This document shows, piece after piece, positions 1 to 7,613 of a stretch of DNA of 39,582 nt. Position 1 is the first letter of the stretch, and every line of letters starts with the position of its first letter. The notes below the pieces were generated by a model, which saw only the letters and a program-made list of their open reading frames with translations, was not told the DNA's origin and made no database searches. This DNA is from Rhodocyclales bacterium (GTDB taxonomy: Bacteria > Pseudomonadota > Gammaproteobacteria > Burkholderiales > Rhodocyclaceae). The position numbers and the translations under genes are program-made. The stretch spans positions 1-39,582 of the forward strand of contig JACRIZ010000117.1 of the NCBI GenBank assembly GCA_016235765.1. Reading direction: 5' to 3'.

Positions 1-1
1 C

Positions 2-1390
2 CACGGCGCGGTGATGATCCTCGGCTTCCAGATCCCGGCGCTGACCGGCTTCTTCGCCAACTACTGCATCCCGCTGATGATCGGCGCCAAGGACGTCGCC
101 TTCCCGCGCGTCAATGCGCTGTCGGTCTGGCTGTTCTACGTCGGCATCATCCTGGCGCTGCTCACCTTCGTGATTCCCGATCCGCCCGATGTGATGTGGA
201 CCGGCTACCCGCCCTACTCGACCATCAGCACGGGCAACACGGCGATGTACACCTTCACGGTGCTGATCCTGGGCTTCGCCTCGATCATCGGCGGGGTTAA
301 CTTCCTGACCACCGTCGCCTACATGCGCGCGCCGGGCCTCAAGTGGAGCAACCTCAACATCTTCGTCTGGTGCACGCTGGGCGCCTTCGTGCTGCAACTG
401 ATCTTCGTGCCGGTGCTCGGTACCGCGGTGACGCTGATCAGCTTCGACAAGTATCTCGGCACGCACTTTTTCGACCCGGCCAACGGCGGCGACGTGCTCA
501 CCTACCAGAACCTGTTCTGGTTCTACTCGCACCCGGCGGTGTACGTGATCTTCCTGCCCTTCATCGGCGTCATCTACGAGATCGTCACCACCTTCGCCAA
601 GAATCCGCCCTTCAACTACAAGATGGTCGTCTACGGCGGCATCTTCGGCATCGTCGGCCTATCGGGCGAGGTCTGGGTGCACCACCTCTACGTCTCGGGC
701 ATGGCCGACTGGATCCGCATCGGCATGATGGTGTCGACCCTGGCGATCTCGGTGCCGGTCGGCCTGATGGTGATCGGCCTCGTCGGCACGCTCTACAAGG
801 GCTCGATCACCTTCCAGACGCCGATGCTCTACGCGCTGGGGGTGATGTTCCTGTTCCTGATCGGCGGCCTTACCGGCATTCCGCTGGCGGTCACCTCGCT
901 GACCGTCCACCTGGCGCGCTCCTACTATGTCGTCGGCCACTTCCACTACGTGATGGCCGTCGCCGGCACCTTCGCCATCTTCGCCGGCGTCTACTACTGG
1001 TTCCCGAAGATGACCGGCCGCATGTACAACGAGCGCTGGGGCAAGATCGGCTTCTGGATCACCTTCATCGGCACCAACATCGTCTTCTGGACCATGATGG
1101 ACATCGGCGTCAAGGGCATGCCGCGCCGCTACTACGACTACTCGCACATGTCGCAGTTCGAGGGCGCGCACCAGTTGATGACTCTCGGCGCCGTCATCCT
1201 CGGCATCGGCTTCGTCATCGCCCTGATCAACTGGATCGTCGGCGCCATCAAGGGGCCGAAGGCCGGCGAGAATCCCTGGGGCTCGAAGTCGCTGGAATGG
1301 ACCACCGTCTCGCCGCCGCCGCACGGCAACTGGCCTTCGCCGCCGGTCGTCGCGGAGAACTGGAGCCCCTACGCGTACCGCCGCGACTGA
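2..1390 (+). CDS. Haem-copper oxidase subunit I (CtaD/NorY-like), 5' end missing
   Basis: Catalytic subunit of a terminal haem-copper oxidase in the inner membrane. The reading frame is open to the window edge (HGAVMI at the first codons), so the N-terminus is lost; the His of that motif is the low-spin haem ligand of helix II. Also visible are YSHPAVY (copper B His and the cross-linking Tyr, His near residue 174 counted from the GTG at 11), the copper B pair in VWVHHLYVSG, and the two haem His in VVGHFHYV. Helix VI lacks the Glu of A1 oxidases and has the YS pair of A2-type enzymes. The K-channel lysine of SVPTGIKVF is replaced by Met (SVPVGLMVI). A SCO gene follows 37 bases downstream. It could be an aa3-type cytochrome c oxidase or the NorY subunit of an sNOR-like nitric oxide reductase; the retained Tyr favours an oxidase, the lost K-channel lysine does not. 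Confidence 0.9.
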   Translation, partial: HGAVMILGFQIPALTGFFANYCIPLMIGAKDVAFPRVNALSVWLFYVGIILALLTFVIPDPPDVMWTGYPPYSTISTGNTAMYTFTVLILGFASIIGGVNFLTTVAYMRAPGLKWSNLNIFVWCTLGAFVLQLIFVPVLGTAVTLISFDKYLGTHFFDPANGGDVLTYQNLFWFYSHPAVYVIFLPFIGVIYEIVTTFAKNPPFNYKMVVYGGIFGIVGLSGEVWVHHLYVSGMADWIRIGMMVSTLAISVPVGLMVIGLVGTLYKGSITFQTPMLYALGVMFLFLIGGLTGIPLAVTSLTVHLARSYYVVGHFHYVMAVAGTFAIFAGVYYWFPKMTGRMYNERWGKIGFWITFIGTNIVFWTMMDIGVKGMPRRYYDYSHMSQFEGAHQLMTLGAVILGIGFVIALINWIVGAIKGPKAGENPWGSKSLEWTTVSPPPHGNWPSPPVVAENWSPYAYRRD

Positions 1391-1427
1391 CCCTGCCCGC
1401 CCGACTGCCGCCCGCTGGCTGGCGGCG

Positions 1428-2030
1428 GTGGGCGTGGCGCTGGCGCTCTCGGGCGCCTTCCTGGCCTGGCGGCATTGGCCGGCGCCCGCGCCGGCCCTGC
1501 CGCCATCCGGCCAGTTGCCGACCGCAACAGTGGTCAACGACGTCCGGCCGCTGCCCGCATTCGCAATGCGCCGGGAGGGTGGCGCGCTGACCGATGCCGA
1601 CCTGCTTGGCCGCTGGACGCTGCTCAACTTCGGCTACACGTTTTGCCCGGACATCTGCCCGACCACGCTGGCCACGCTGAAGGAGGTGAAGGCGCAACTG
1701 GCGACGCGCGGGGCAGCCCCGCCGCAGGTGGTCTTCGTCTCGATCGACCCGGCGCGCGATACGCCGGCTCGGCTGGCTGAATTCACAGGTTTCTTCGACC
1801 CCGCCTTCATCGGTGCGACCGGCGGCGACGCGGAACTGGCGGCGCTGGTGAAGCACCTGGGCGTCCACTACCAGCGCCACGACGAGCAGGACAAGAAGCT
1901 GTACGTCGTGGACCACAGCGCAGTGGTCTACCTGATCGATCCGCAAGGAAGGCTGAAGGCGATCTTCTCCTGGCCGCACGATCCGGCCGCCATGGCCACC
2001 GACTACGCCGAGCTCACTTCCGGCCGCTGA
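1428..2030 (+). CDS. SCO1/SenC/PrrC copper chaperone
   Basis: Membrane-anchored thioredoxin-fold protein that helps build the copper centres of haem-copper oxidases on the periplasmic side. The 200-residue protein has an N-terminal hydrophobic anchor (about residues 1-14), a Pro/Ala linker, and the family signature: FCPDICP gives the two copper-binding Cys (CxxxC), and VDHSA near residue 164 gives the copper-binding His. SIDPARDTP is also typical of the family. The start is a GTG; no ATG lies in frame upstream and no convincing ribosome-binding site is seen, so the true start could be earlier. It lies just behind the oxidase subunit gene on the same strand, which fits a role in assembling that enzyme. 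Its 3' end overlaps the convergent next gene by 17 bases. Confidence 0.9.
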   Translation: MGVALALSGAFLAWRHWPAPAPALPPSGQLPTATVVNDVRPLPAFAMRREGGALTDADLLGRWTLLNFGYTFCPDICPTTLATLKEVKAQLATRGAAPPQVVFVSIDPARDTPARLAEFTGFFDPAFIGATGGDAELAALVKHLGVHYQRHDEQDKKLYVVDHSAVVYLIDPQGRLKAIFSWPHDPAAMATDYAELTSGR

Positions 2031-3333
2031 GCATCGCCCGCAGGCAGACCAGGACGAACATCACGCCGCCGATCACGGCGATCAGCCCGCCCAGGCCCAT
2101 CAGGCCCATGCCCAGCTTCTGCGGCAGCGTCACCAGCATTTGCTCGGCCCCCGCGACCTTGCGCTGCACGCCGTAGCCGCCCGACCAGGCCAGGCCTAGC
2201 ACATGCAGCAACTGGCCGCCGCCATAGACGTAGGGCTGCCAGCGCGCCATGCGGCCCTCCGCCGCACCGAAGCCGAGCTTCGGCAGCAGCACGTACGCCA
2301 GACCCATGAAGGCCAGCGTCACGCCGACGATGGCGCCGTGATAGTGGGCCGGGATCACGACGTTGACGCCGCGGATGAGGTAACCGAGCACGCCGCCGAC
2401 GATGAACAGCGTCAGCGACGCCGCCAGGGCCGACTTCGCCGGCGCGGACAGTCCGCGCGCGCGCCACAGGACAAGCAGCGCCAGCACCAGCAGCGGCAGC
2501 AGCAGCGGATGGCCGAACTCCATCAGCCGTGCGAAGTACGCCACGTACTCGCCGGAACCGGCGGGCGCGGCGATCAGGATGGCCGGTACCGCCAGCACCG
2601 GCAGCGCGGCCAGCGCGAACAGCGACGCCGCCCGGCCGAAAGTCAGCCGCGGCGGCACGCCTAGCGCCTGCGCGAGCCAGAACCAGGCCAGCGCGACCAG
2701 CAGCGCGTGCTGGAACTGCAGCACATGGCCGCCGCCCCAGAACAGCAGTTCGAAGTAGCCCTGCCCTTCGAGTGCATCGGGCAGCGTCAGCCACGCAAGC
2801 AGCGTCACCGCGAAGGCCGCCGCTCCCACCAGCGCCGACAGCCAGACGGCGACGCGGCCGGGATCTCGCGCCGCGATGCGGATGGTCGCCAATCCGCGCA
2901 GCATGGCCAGCGCGAATCCTGCAGCCGCCAGCAGCAGACCGGCGAAGAACACCGGCTGACGCAGGATGGGGATGTAGTTATTTAGCAGCGGCCGGGCATC
3001 GGGGAAGAAGGGCGACACCACCATCAATACGGTGCCGAGCGCCGCCAGCCCGACGGCCGCCGCGCCGACCGCCGCGAAGCGCTCGCTGCCCGCCAGGCTC
3101 CACAACACCGCTGCGAAGGCCATGAACCAGATCAGCACCGACAGGTCGACGTGCACGATCAGCGCCGCGCGGAAGAAGTCGCCCTGCGGCAGCAGATCCT
3201 GCACGCCGGGCGTGCGCGACAGCGCCAGCAGGACCGCCAGCAGCCCCGCGCCGGCCAGCGCCGCGATGCCCAGCACCAACCAGGCGCGCGCCAGCCGCGC
3301 GGCAGTCTTGTCGAAGTCGGTCAGTTCATACAT
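2014..3333 (-). CDS. Haem-copper oxidase subunit I-like membrane protein with incomplete copper B site
   Basis: A 439-residue protein with about 12 hydrophobic segments that resembles subunit I of cbb3 oxidases and NO reductases. His61 in VHVDLSVLIWF fits the low-spin haem ligand of helix II; FWGGGH (His203) fits the WWGH motif carrying the first copper B/iron B ligand; PAHYHGAIVG fits the two haem ligands of helix X. The usual HH pair of helix VII is not seen: the region reads MEFGHPLLLP. It may therefore bind haem without a normal binuclear centre. I start it at ATG 3333 (MYELTDFDKT) because the longer open frame runs into the tRNA. No Shine-Dalgarno is visible, and a TATACT box lies 7 bases before the ATG, so a leaderless message is possible. 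It may correspond to 'orf1' of norSY-senC-orf1 clusters; function unknown. Confidence 0.75.
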   Translation of the reverse strand: MYELTDFDKTAARLARAWLVLGIAALAGAGLLAVLLALSRTPGVQDLLPQGDFFRAALIVHVDLSVLIWFMAFAAVLWSLAGSERFAAVGAAAVGLAALGTVLMVVSPFFPDARPLLNNYIPILRQPVFFAGLLLAAAGFALAMLRGLATIRIAARDPGRVAVWLSALVGAAAFAVTLLAWLTLPDALEGQGYFELLFWGGGHVLQFQHALLVALAWFWLAQALGVPPRLTFGRAASLFALAALPVLAVPAILIAAPAGSGEYVAYFARLMEFGHPLLLPLLVLALLVLWRARGLSAPAKSALAASLTLFIVGGVLGYLIRGVNVVIPAHYHGAIVGVTLAFMGLAYVLLPKLGFGAAEGRMARWQPYVYGGGQLLHVLGLAWSGGYGVQRKVAGAEQMLVTLPQKLGMGLMGLGGLIAVIGGVMFVLVCLRAMLSGRK

Positions 3334-3363
3334 GACCGCGAGTATATGCGGAAGCCGAAAGCG

Positions 3364-3389
3364 ACAAGGCCGCCCGGAGGCGGCCTTGT
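3364..3389 (-). terminator. Hairpin terminator of the tRNA-Val transcript
   Basis: An 11-base-pair perfect stem (3364-3374 with 3379-3389) closed by a 4-base loop begins about 20 bases past the tRNA 3' end on the minus strand. The T-rich stretch after it is short and broken (CGCTTTCGG), so termination may be imperfect and some read-through into the membrane protein gene is possible. Confidence 0.6.
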
Positions 3390-3407
3390 GCATCGACTGC
3401 AGAATCC

Positions 3408-3484
3408 TGGTAGGCGCGATTGGACTCGAACCAACGACCCCCACCATGTCAAGGTGGTGCTCTAACCAGCTGAGCTACGCGCCT
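3408..3484 (-). tRNA. tRNA-Val (anticodon GAC)
   Basis: A 77-base cloverleaf reads on the minus strand. The acceptor stem pairs AGGCGCG with CGCGCCT, the D-arm contains AGCTCAGCTGGTTAGAGC, the anticodon loop CTTGACA gives anticodon GAC (valine codon GUC), the T-arm contains GGTTCGAGTCC, and the discriminator A and CCA end are encoded in the DNA. A promoter and a terminator hairpin flank it, so it looks like a single-gene transcript. Confidence 0.96.
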
Positions 3485-3499
3485 GCAAACGAGCCGCGC

Positions 3500-3528
3500 A
3501 TTCTAGCGGAACGACTTTCTCAGCGCAA
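3500..3528 (-). promoter_or_regulatory. Sigma-70-type promoter of tRNA-Val
   Basis: On the minus strand TTGCGC (-35, 3523-3528) is followed after 17 bases by TAGAAT (-10, 3500-3505), which sits 15 bases before the mature tRNA 5' end. The spacing and the -10 box fit a sigma-70 promoter. Confidence 0.55.
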
Positions 3529-3537
3529 CAGCGGAAT

Positions 3538-4200
3538 CTACATTGTGATGATGCGATTGCTGATCGCGAAGGCGGTCAGCATGGCCGTGTTGCGCAGGTT
3601 CAGCTTGTGCATCAGGCTGGAGCGGTGCTTTTCGACCGTCTTGACGCTGAGATTCAGGTAGTTGGCGATGTGCTTGTTGCCATGCCCTTCGGCGACCAGC
3701 TTGAGCACTTCGCGCTCGCGCACCGTCAGGGTATCCAGGGGCGTGGTTGCGTCGCCGGCGTCCCGCTGCGAGCCGTTGAGCAGGCCGGAGACGACGCGTT
3801 CGGAAACATCCGGGCTGAGGAAGACCTTGCCGGCGAGCACCGTGCGGATGGCCATCAGCAGCTCCTCCGGGCCGGATTCCTTGAGGATGTAGCCGGAAGC
3901 GCCGTTGCGCAGCGCTTCCTGGATGTATTCGTCTGTCTTGTGCATCGAAATGACCAGGACGCGCATGTCCGGCATGCGTCGCCGGATCTCCGCGATGGCC
4001 CCGAGGCCGTGGCTGCCCGGCATGTTCAGGTCCATCAGGATCAGGTCGGGCGCCAGCGAGGTCGCCATGCGCACCGCGTCCTTGCCGTCCTGTACCTCGC
4101 CGACGATTTCCAGGTCGGCTTCCGAGTTGAGCAGCGCGCGCAAGCCCGCGCGAAACAGCGCGTGGTCTTCCGCGATCAGCACTCGTTTTCTTATCATCAT
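3538..4200 (-). CDS. NarL/FixJ-family response regulator
   Basis: Two-component transcription factor of 220 residues. The N-terminal receiver domain has the acidic pair E11-D12, the phosphorylatable D57 in LMDLNMPG and the conserved Lys in GYILKES. The C-terminal LuxR-type helix-turn-helix (about residues 150-210) has LTVREREVLKLVAEG and NLSVKTVEKHRSSL. A strong ribosome-binding site GGAGGG lies 6 bases before the ATG at 4200. The gene is the last of the minus-strand secretion block, 33 bases after a pseudopilin gene, while a soluble NarX-type histidine kinase is the first gene of the same block; the two are likely partners although 9 kb apart. A natural target would be the control region in front of the multicopper oxidase gene. 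That pairing is inferred from position and family. Confidence 0.92.
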   Translation of the reverse strand: MMIRKRVLIAEDHALFRAGLRALLNSEADLEIVGEVQDGKDAVRMATSLAPDLILMDLNMPGSHGLGAIAEIRRRMPDMRVLVISMHKTDEYIQEALRNGASGYILKESGPEELLMAIRTVLAGKVFLSPDVSERVVSGLLNGSQRDAGDATTPLDTLTVREREVLKLVAEGHGNKHIANYLNLSVKTVEKHRSSLMHKLNLRNTAMLTAFAISNRIITM

Positions 4201-4233
4201 GGTGCTCCCTCCGTTGGTACCGCGCCCGCCAAT

Positions 4234-4770
4234 CTACCTTGACTGCGGCCGTCCGCCAAATGTGCTGCCGCCCGCCGGTCGCGCCTGCATGGCCGCCCGG
4301 GCATTCGAGGCCATGAACACCCACTGGCCGTAGGTCGGCTTGCCGGTAAGACTTTGATCCTTCAAACCGAAATTCGCCTTCTTGATCGTCGCCTCATTGG
4401 ACAGGCTGTGCACGCCGATGATCTGTCCGTCGGCAGTGCGGACCAGTCCCCAGTCGCTGCGCCCGGTCATCGGGTCGCGATAGATGCGCCGCAGGTGCCG
4501 CTGCTTTGCCGCCATGCGCTCGTCGAGCAGCAGATCCTCGAGGCGCAGCGGGAACTTGCGTCCGGAGCCGGGGATGGCGGCTGCGTAGCGATCCAGCGCC
4601 AGCCTGAATTCGTTGCCGATGTTCAGCAATTCGCGCTCCTTGTCCCGTTGCACCTGGAAGTGCCAGACGGTCGCCGTCGAAGCCAGTGCGATGCCGACAA
4701 TGGCGACCAGCAGCAGCACGCCGACATAGGTGAAGCCGCGATTTCCCGCACGCGCGCTACCAATCCGCAT
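4234..4770 (-). CDS. Minor pseudopilin-like protein lacking Glu5
   Basis: A 178-residue protein with a short basic leader (MRIGSARAGNRG), a prepilin-type cleavage site (G then FTYVGVLLLVAIVGIAL) and a hydrophobic helix, followed by a charged helix (QVQRDKERELLNIGNEFRLAL) that resembles the long N-terminal helix of type II pseudopilins. Position 5 of the predicted mature protein is Gly instead of the usual Glu, as in tip-like minor pseudopilins (GspK behaves this way). The C-terminal half contains YRDPMTGRSDWGLVR, a pattern I associate with this pseudopilin group. It overlaps the preceding pseudopilin gene by 14 bases, so the two are probably translated together. The protein is likely a minor subunit of the machine encoded upstream. 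Confidence 0.82.
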   Translation of the reverse strand: MRIGSARAGNRGFTYVGVLLLVAIVGIALASTATVWHFQVQRDKERELLNIGNEFRLALDRYAAAIPGSGRKFPLRLEDLLLDERMAAKQRHLRRIYRDPMTGRSDWGLVRTADGQIIGVHSLSNEATIKKANFGLKDQSLTGKPTYGQWVFMASNARAAMQARPAGGSTFGGRPQSR

Positions 4771-5140
4771 AGCGACTCCCGTCGCTGGCCTGGCCTTGCG
4801 CCCCGCTGCGCAGGTCGGAGGCGGCGCCGGGTCGGTCGCTGCGCTGCGACGGAATCAGCGTCCAGGTCGCGGAACTGTCGGTGATCGGGTCGACCGGCAC
4901 GGCCCGCAGATAGCGGCCCTCCACCAGTTGCACGATGGAATCGGGAAAGCGGCCGTTGTCGCCGGCGAACTTGTCGATCGCGTCGCGGGTTGCCGCCAGG
5001 TTGGCCCGCAGCACGTTCTCCTTCGAGCGCTGCACGCTGTTGAAGTAGCGTGGCACCGCAACGCTGAGCAGCAGGCCGACGACGGTCAGCACCACCATCA
5101 GTTCGATCAGCGTGAAGCCGCCGCGGCCGCGCCGTGTCAT
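4757..5140 (-). CDS. Type II secretion pseudopilin (GspG/GspH-like)
   Basis: A 127-residue pseudopilin: leader MTRRGRGG, then FTLIELMVVLTVVGLLLSVA with the conserved Glu5 and an N-terminal hydrophobic helix, then PRYFNSVQRSKENVLRANL as the amphipathic part. The C-terminal part contains RYLRAVPVDPITDSSATW, like the DP-containing loop of small pseudopilins. I start at ATG 5140; the preceding gene stops at 5149 and the ribosome-binding site (GAGGG) overlaps that stop, so translation is probably coupled. An ATG at 5155 (MVRAT...) is an alternative start. It is one of three consecutive pseudopilin genes after the secretin gene. Confidence 0.88.
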   Translation of the reverse strand: MTRRGRGGFTLIELMVVLTVVGLLLSVAVPRYFNSVQRSKENVLRANLAATRDAIDKFAGDNGRFPDSIVQLVEGRYLRAVPVDPITDSSATWTLIPSQRSDRPGAASDLRSGAQGQASDGSRYADW

Positions 5141-5148
5141 GGTTGCCC

Positions 5149-5628
5149 TCACCATTGCCGGTAGGGAATGCCGTTCAAGCCGCTCTCCGGCGACAGCGAA
5201 TAGACGTCGAAGACGTCCTCGCCCTCGGCGGGCATGTCGGGCGGGCTGCTGTAGCTGCGCTTGCCCCAGCTCGCGTCCGCCGGCACGCCGTTTTCGGCGA
5301 AGGGGTCGCGCGGCAGGCGACGCAGGAAGTAGATGCGCCGATCCTTGACCGGGCTGCGGATGTCGACGACGCCCTCGACCAGGGCCTGCAAATTGGGCGG
5401 ATACCCCGACGCCAGCCGGTCCACGCCGAGGCGCCCCTCGTCGGCCGCCTGCTTGTAGGCGTCCAGGGCGGCACGAATCTCGCGCAGGTTCTCGCGCAGC
5501 TCCTTTTCCTTGCCGCGCTGGATCGTGAGTTCCACGATGGGCGCCGCTACCGACGCCAGCAGGCCGACGATCACCACCGTGACCAGCAGCTCGATCAGCG
5601 TAAAGCCGGCGGCGCGCGCCTTGTTCAT
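5149..5628 (-). CDS. Type II secretion pseudopilin
   Basis: A 159-residue pseudopilin with leader MNKARAAG, the FTLIELLVTVVIVGLLASVA hydrophobic helix with Glu5, and the charged helix ELTIQRGKEKELRENLREIR. The C-terminal domain includes SGYPPNLQALVEG and LRRLPRDPFAEN, patterns common to this pseudopilin class. The ATG at 5626-5628 shares the sequence ATGA with the secretin stop codon, a 4-base overlap that implies translational coupling. It probably contributes to the periplasmic pseudopilus that pushes substrate through the secretin. Confidence 0.9.
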   Translation of the reverse strand: MNKARAAGFTLIELLVTVVIVGLLASVAAPIVELTIQRGKEKELRENLREIRAALDAYKQAADEGRLGVDRLASGYPPNLQALVEGVVDIRSPVKDRRIYFLRRLPRDPFAENGVPADASWGKRSYSSPPDMPAEGEDVFDVYSLSPESGLNGIPYRQW

Positions 5629-7613
5629 TGGGCAGCACCTCCCTGGGCGGCGGGCGCCTCGCTCGCCTCCGCAGTTGCCGGCGGATTGCCGTTGTCGACC
5701 GGGGTGATTGCCGGCGCGGGAATCGGCCGCACCACCGGCACCGCAAAGGCGCTGGACGACGGCGTCGCCACGGCGGCCGCGCCGCCACCGTTCTGGCCGA
5801 CCACGCCGTTGCCGCCGGAAGCCTTGATGTTCGGCGCACCATAGCGGATGCGGCCCTCCGTACCCGACCACAGCTCGACCAGGTCGGCATCGCGGATCGG
5901 CGAGTTGCGCACGATGTGCGGCGTGATCGCCATCACCAGTTCCTTCTTGTTCCAGGTGTCCTTCACCGTTCCGAACAGGCGGCCGAGGATCGGCACGTCG
6001 CCGAAGCCGGGGATCTTGGTCTGGCTCTGGTCGTTCTGGTGCTGCAGCATGCCGCCGAGGATCTGCGTCTCGCCGTCGCGCAACTGCAGCAGCGTATTGA
6101 CGTTGTTGGTGTTGATCGGGAACACGACGGTGCCGGAGTTGCCGGTATCGATCTGCGCACCCGCGCTGCTGACTTCCAGGGCCAGCTTGATCGCCACGTC
6201 GCCATCGGCATGGATGTGCGGCTCGACCTCCAGCTTGATGCCGGTCTCGATGTATTGCACCGCGGTGTTGTACACCGTCTGGCCGCCGCCAGAGGGCGCC
6301 GGGGTCGCCGCGCTCGACACCACCGGGTTGCGCGTGCCGACCAGGATCTTGGCCTTCTCCTTGTTGCGCACGCGGATGCGCGGCGTCGCCAGGTCATTGA
6401 CGTCGCCGTCGGTCTTGGACGCATTGACGGTGACCGACAGGCCCGGGATGTTGTAGTCGGCGATCGTCCGGTTCTTGAAGTCCTCCATCGTCATCTTGTC
6501 GCGCAAGGACCAGGTGAACGACTTCGTCCAGTCGATGCCCAGCGACATCAGGCGATTGCGGTCCACCTGCATGACGTCGATTTCCAGCATCACCTCCGGC
6601 TCGGGCTGGTCCATCGCGGCAATCAGCGATTCTGCAATGCGGATGGCTTCCGGCGTATCGCGAACGACCACCGAATTGGTCTTCTCGTCGACGAAGATGT
6701 CCTTGGTCTTGACGATGGTCTTCAGCATGCTCTGCACCTGCTTCGGATCGGCGCTGCTGAGCGCGAAACGGCGGATCTTCAAGTCCTGGTAGTCCTTGTT
6801 CTTGGCCACGGTGCCCGGATAGATCAGGACGGTGTTGTCGCCCAGCACGCGCTTTTCCAATTGGTTCTGGATCAGCAACAGGTCGAGCGCCTCCTCCACC
6901 GGGCTGTCCTTGACGAACAGCGTGACCTTGATGTCGTTGCGCACCTCCTTGTCGAGGATGATGTTGACCCCGGTCGTGCGGGCGATCGCCTCCAGCACCA
7001 TCTTCAGGTTGGCGTCGCGGAACTGCAGCGTGAGAGGCTTGCGGCCCTTGGTGTTGAGGCTCGGCCCGGCGATCCTGTCCCGGACCGTCGGTTCGTCGAT
7101 CTTCTGGCGCAGGCGGTTCGCGTCGGCATTGCCCGGCGACTCGGCGTTCACCACCCGCAGCGTGGCCTTGGCGGCCGCGTTGTCGCCCTTCTTGGCCAGG
7201 GCATCTGCCTCGCGCAGCATCTTCTCGTGGCGGCGCTCGACATCGAGGTCATACAGGCCCTGCTGCGCCGCCATGTTGTTCGGATCGACGGACAGCACGC
7301 GGCGATAGGTGATTTCGGCAACGTCGGGCTGGCGTGCGCGGCGCTGCATGCCCGCTTCCATCAGCAGTCGCTCGATGACCAGGTTGCGCTGGAGCAGGTA
7401 GTCCTTCTTGAGCATGGCGCTGCCCGGATCCTCCTGTACCGACTCGGCCATGCGGCCGACGCCCTCCGGATACTTGCCCTCGGCGATCATGTCCATACCC
7501 TGGCTGCGGGCGCGTTCGCCGGGCGCACAGCCGGCCAGCGCCAGCGCGACGAGGATCGTCAGCGCCGCGGCGGCGGGCCGCCGCATGGATGGATAGAAGT
7601 TGTGTTGGCTCAC
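5625..7613 (-). CDS. Lipoprotein secretin (GspD/PilQ/MshL-like outer-membrane pore)
   Basis: A 662-residue outer-membrane secretin. The N-terminus is a lipoprotein signal ending ALAGC (Cys29), so the protein may insert without a separate pilotin. Residues of about 40-170 form TPR-like helices (YRRVLSVDPNNMAAQQGLYDL). An N-terminal secretin domain follows (KMVLEAIARTTGVNIILDKE), then a GspD N1-like domain (FALSSADPKQVQSMLKTIV) and the C-terminal secretin barrel (IETGIKLEVEPHIHADGDV, LLQLRDGETQILGGML, PGFGDVPILGRLFGT). The start is a GTG at 7613 with AGGGA 7 bases ahead, in a GTGA overlap with the preceding stop; ATG at 7586 is an alternative with a shorter signal but no ribosome-binding site. 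The Gly/Pro-rich tail after about residue 605 is presumably disordered. Confidence 0.92.
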   Translation of the reverse strand: MSQHNFYPSMRRPAAAALTILVALALAGCAPGERARSQGMDMIAEGKYPEGVGRMAESVQEDPGSAMLKKDYLLQRNLVIERLLMEAGMQRRARQPDVAEITYRRVLSVDPNNMAAQQGLYDLDVERRHEKMLREADALAKKGDNAAAKATLRVVNAESPGNADANRLRQKIDEPTVRDRIAGPSLNTKGRKPLTLQFRDANLKMVLEAIARTTGVNIILDKEVRNDIKVTLFVKDSPVEEALDLLLIQNQLEKRVLGDNTVLIYPGTVAKNKDYQDLKIRRFALSSADPKQVQSMLKTIVKTKDIFVDEKTNSVVVRDTPEAIRIAESLIAAMDQPEPEVMLEIDVMQVDRNRLMSLGIDWTKSFTWSLRDKMTMEDFKNRTIADYNIPGLSVTVNASKTDGDVNDLATPRIRVRNKEKAKILVGTRNPVVSSAATPAPSGGGQTVYNTAVQYIETGIKLEVEPHIHADGDVAIKLALEVSSAGAQIDTGNSGTVVFPINTNNVNTLLQLRDGETQILGGMLQHQNDQSQTKIPGFGDVPILGRLFGTVKDTWNKKELVMAITPHIVRNSPIRDADLVELWSGTEGRIRYGAPNIKASGGNGVVGQNGGGAAAVATPSSSAFAVPVVRPIPAPAITPVDNGNPPATAEASEAPAAQGGAAQ

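Noticed and set aside
3334-3447. N-terminal extension of the oxidase-like protein
   Set aside because: The added 38 residues would be translated from the tRNA-Val gene and its terminator.
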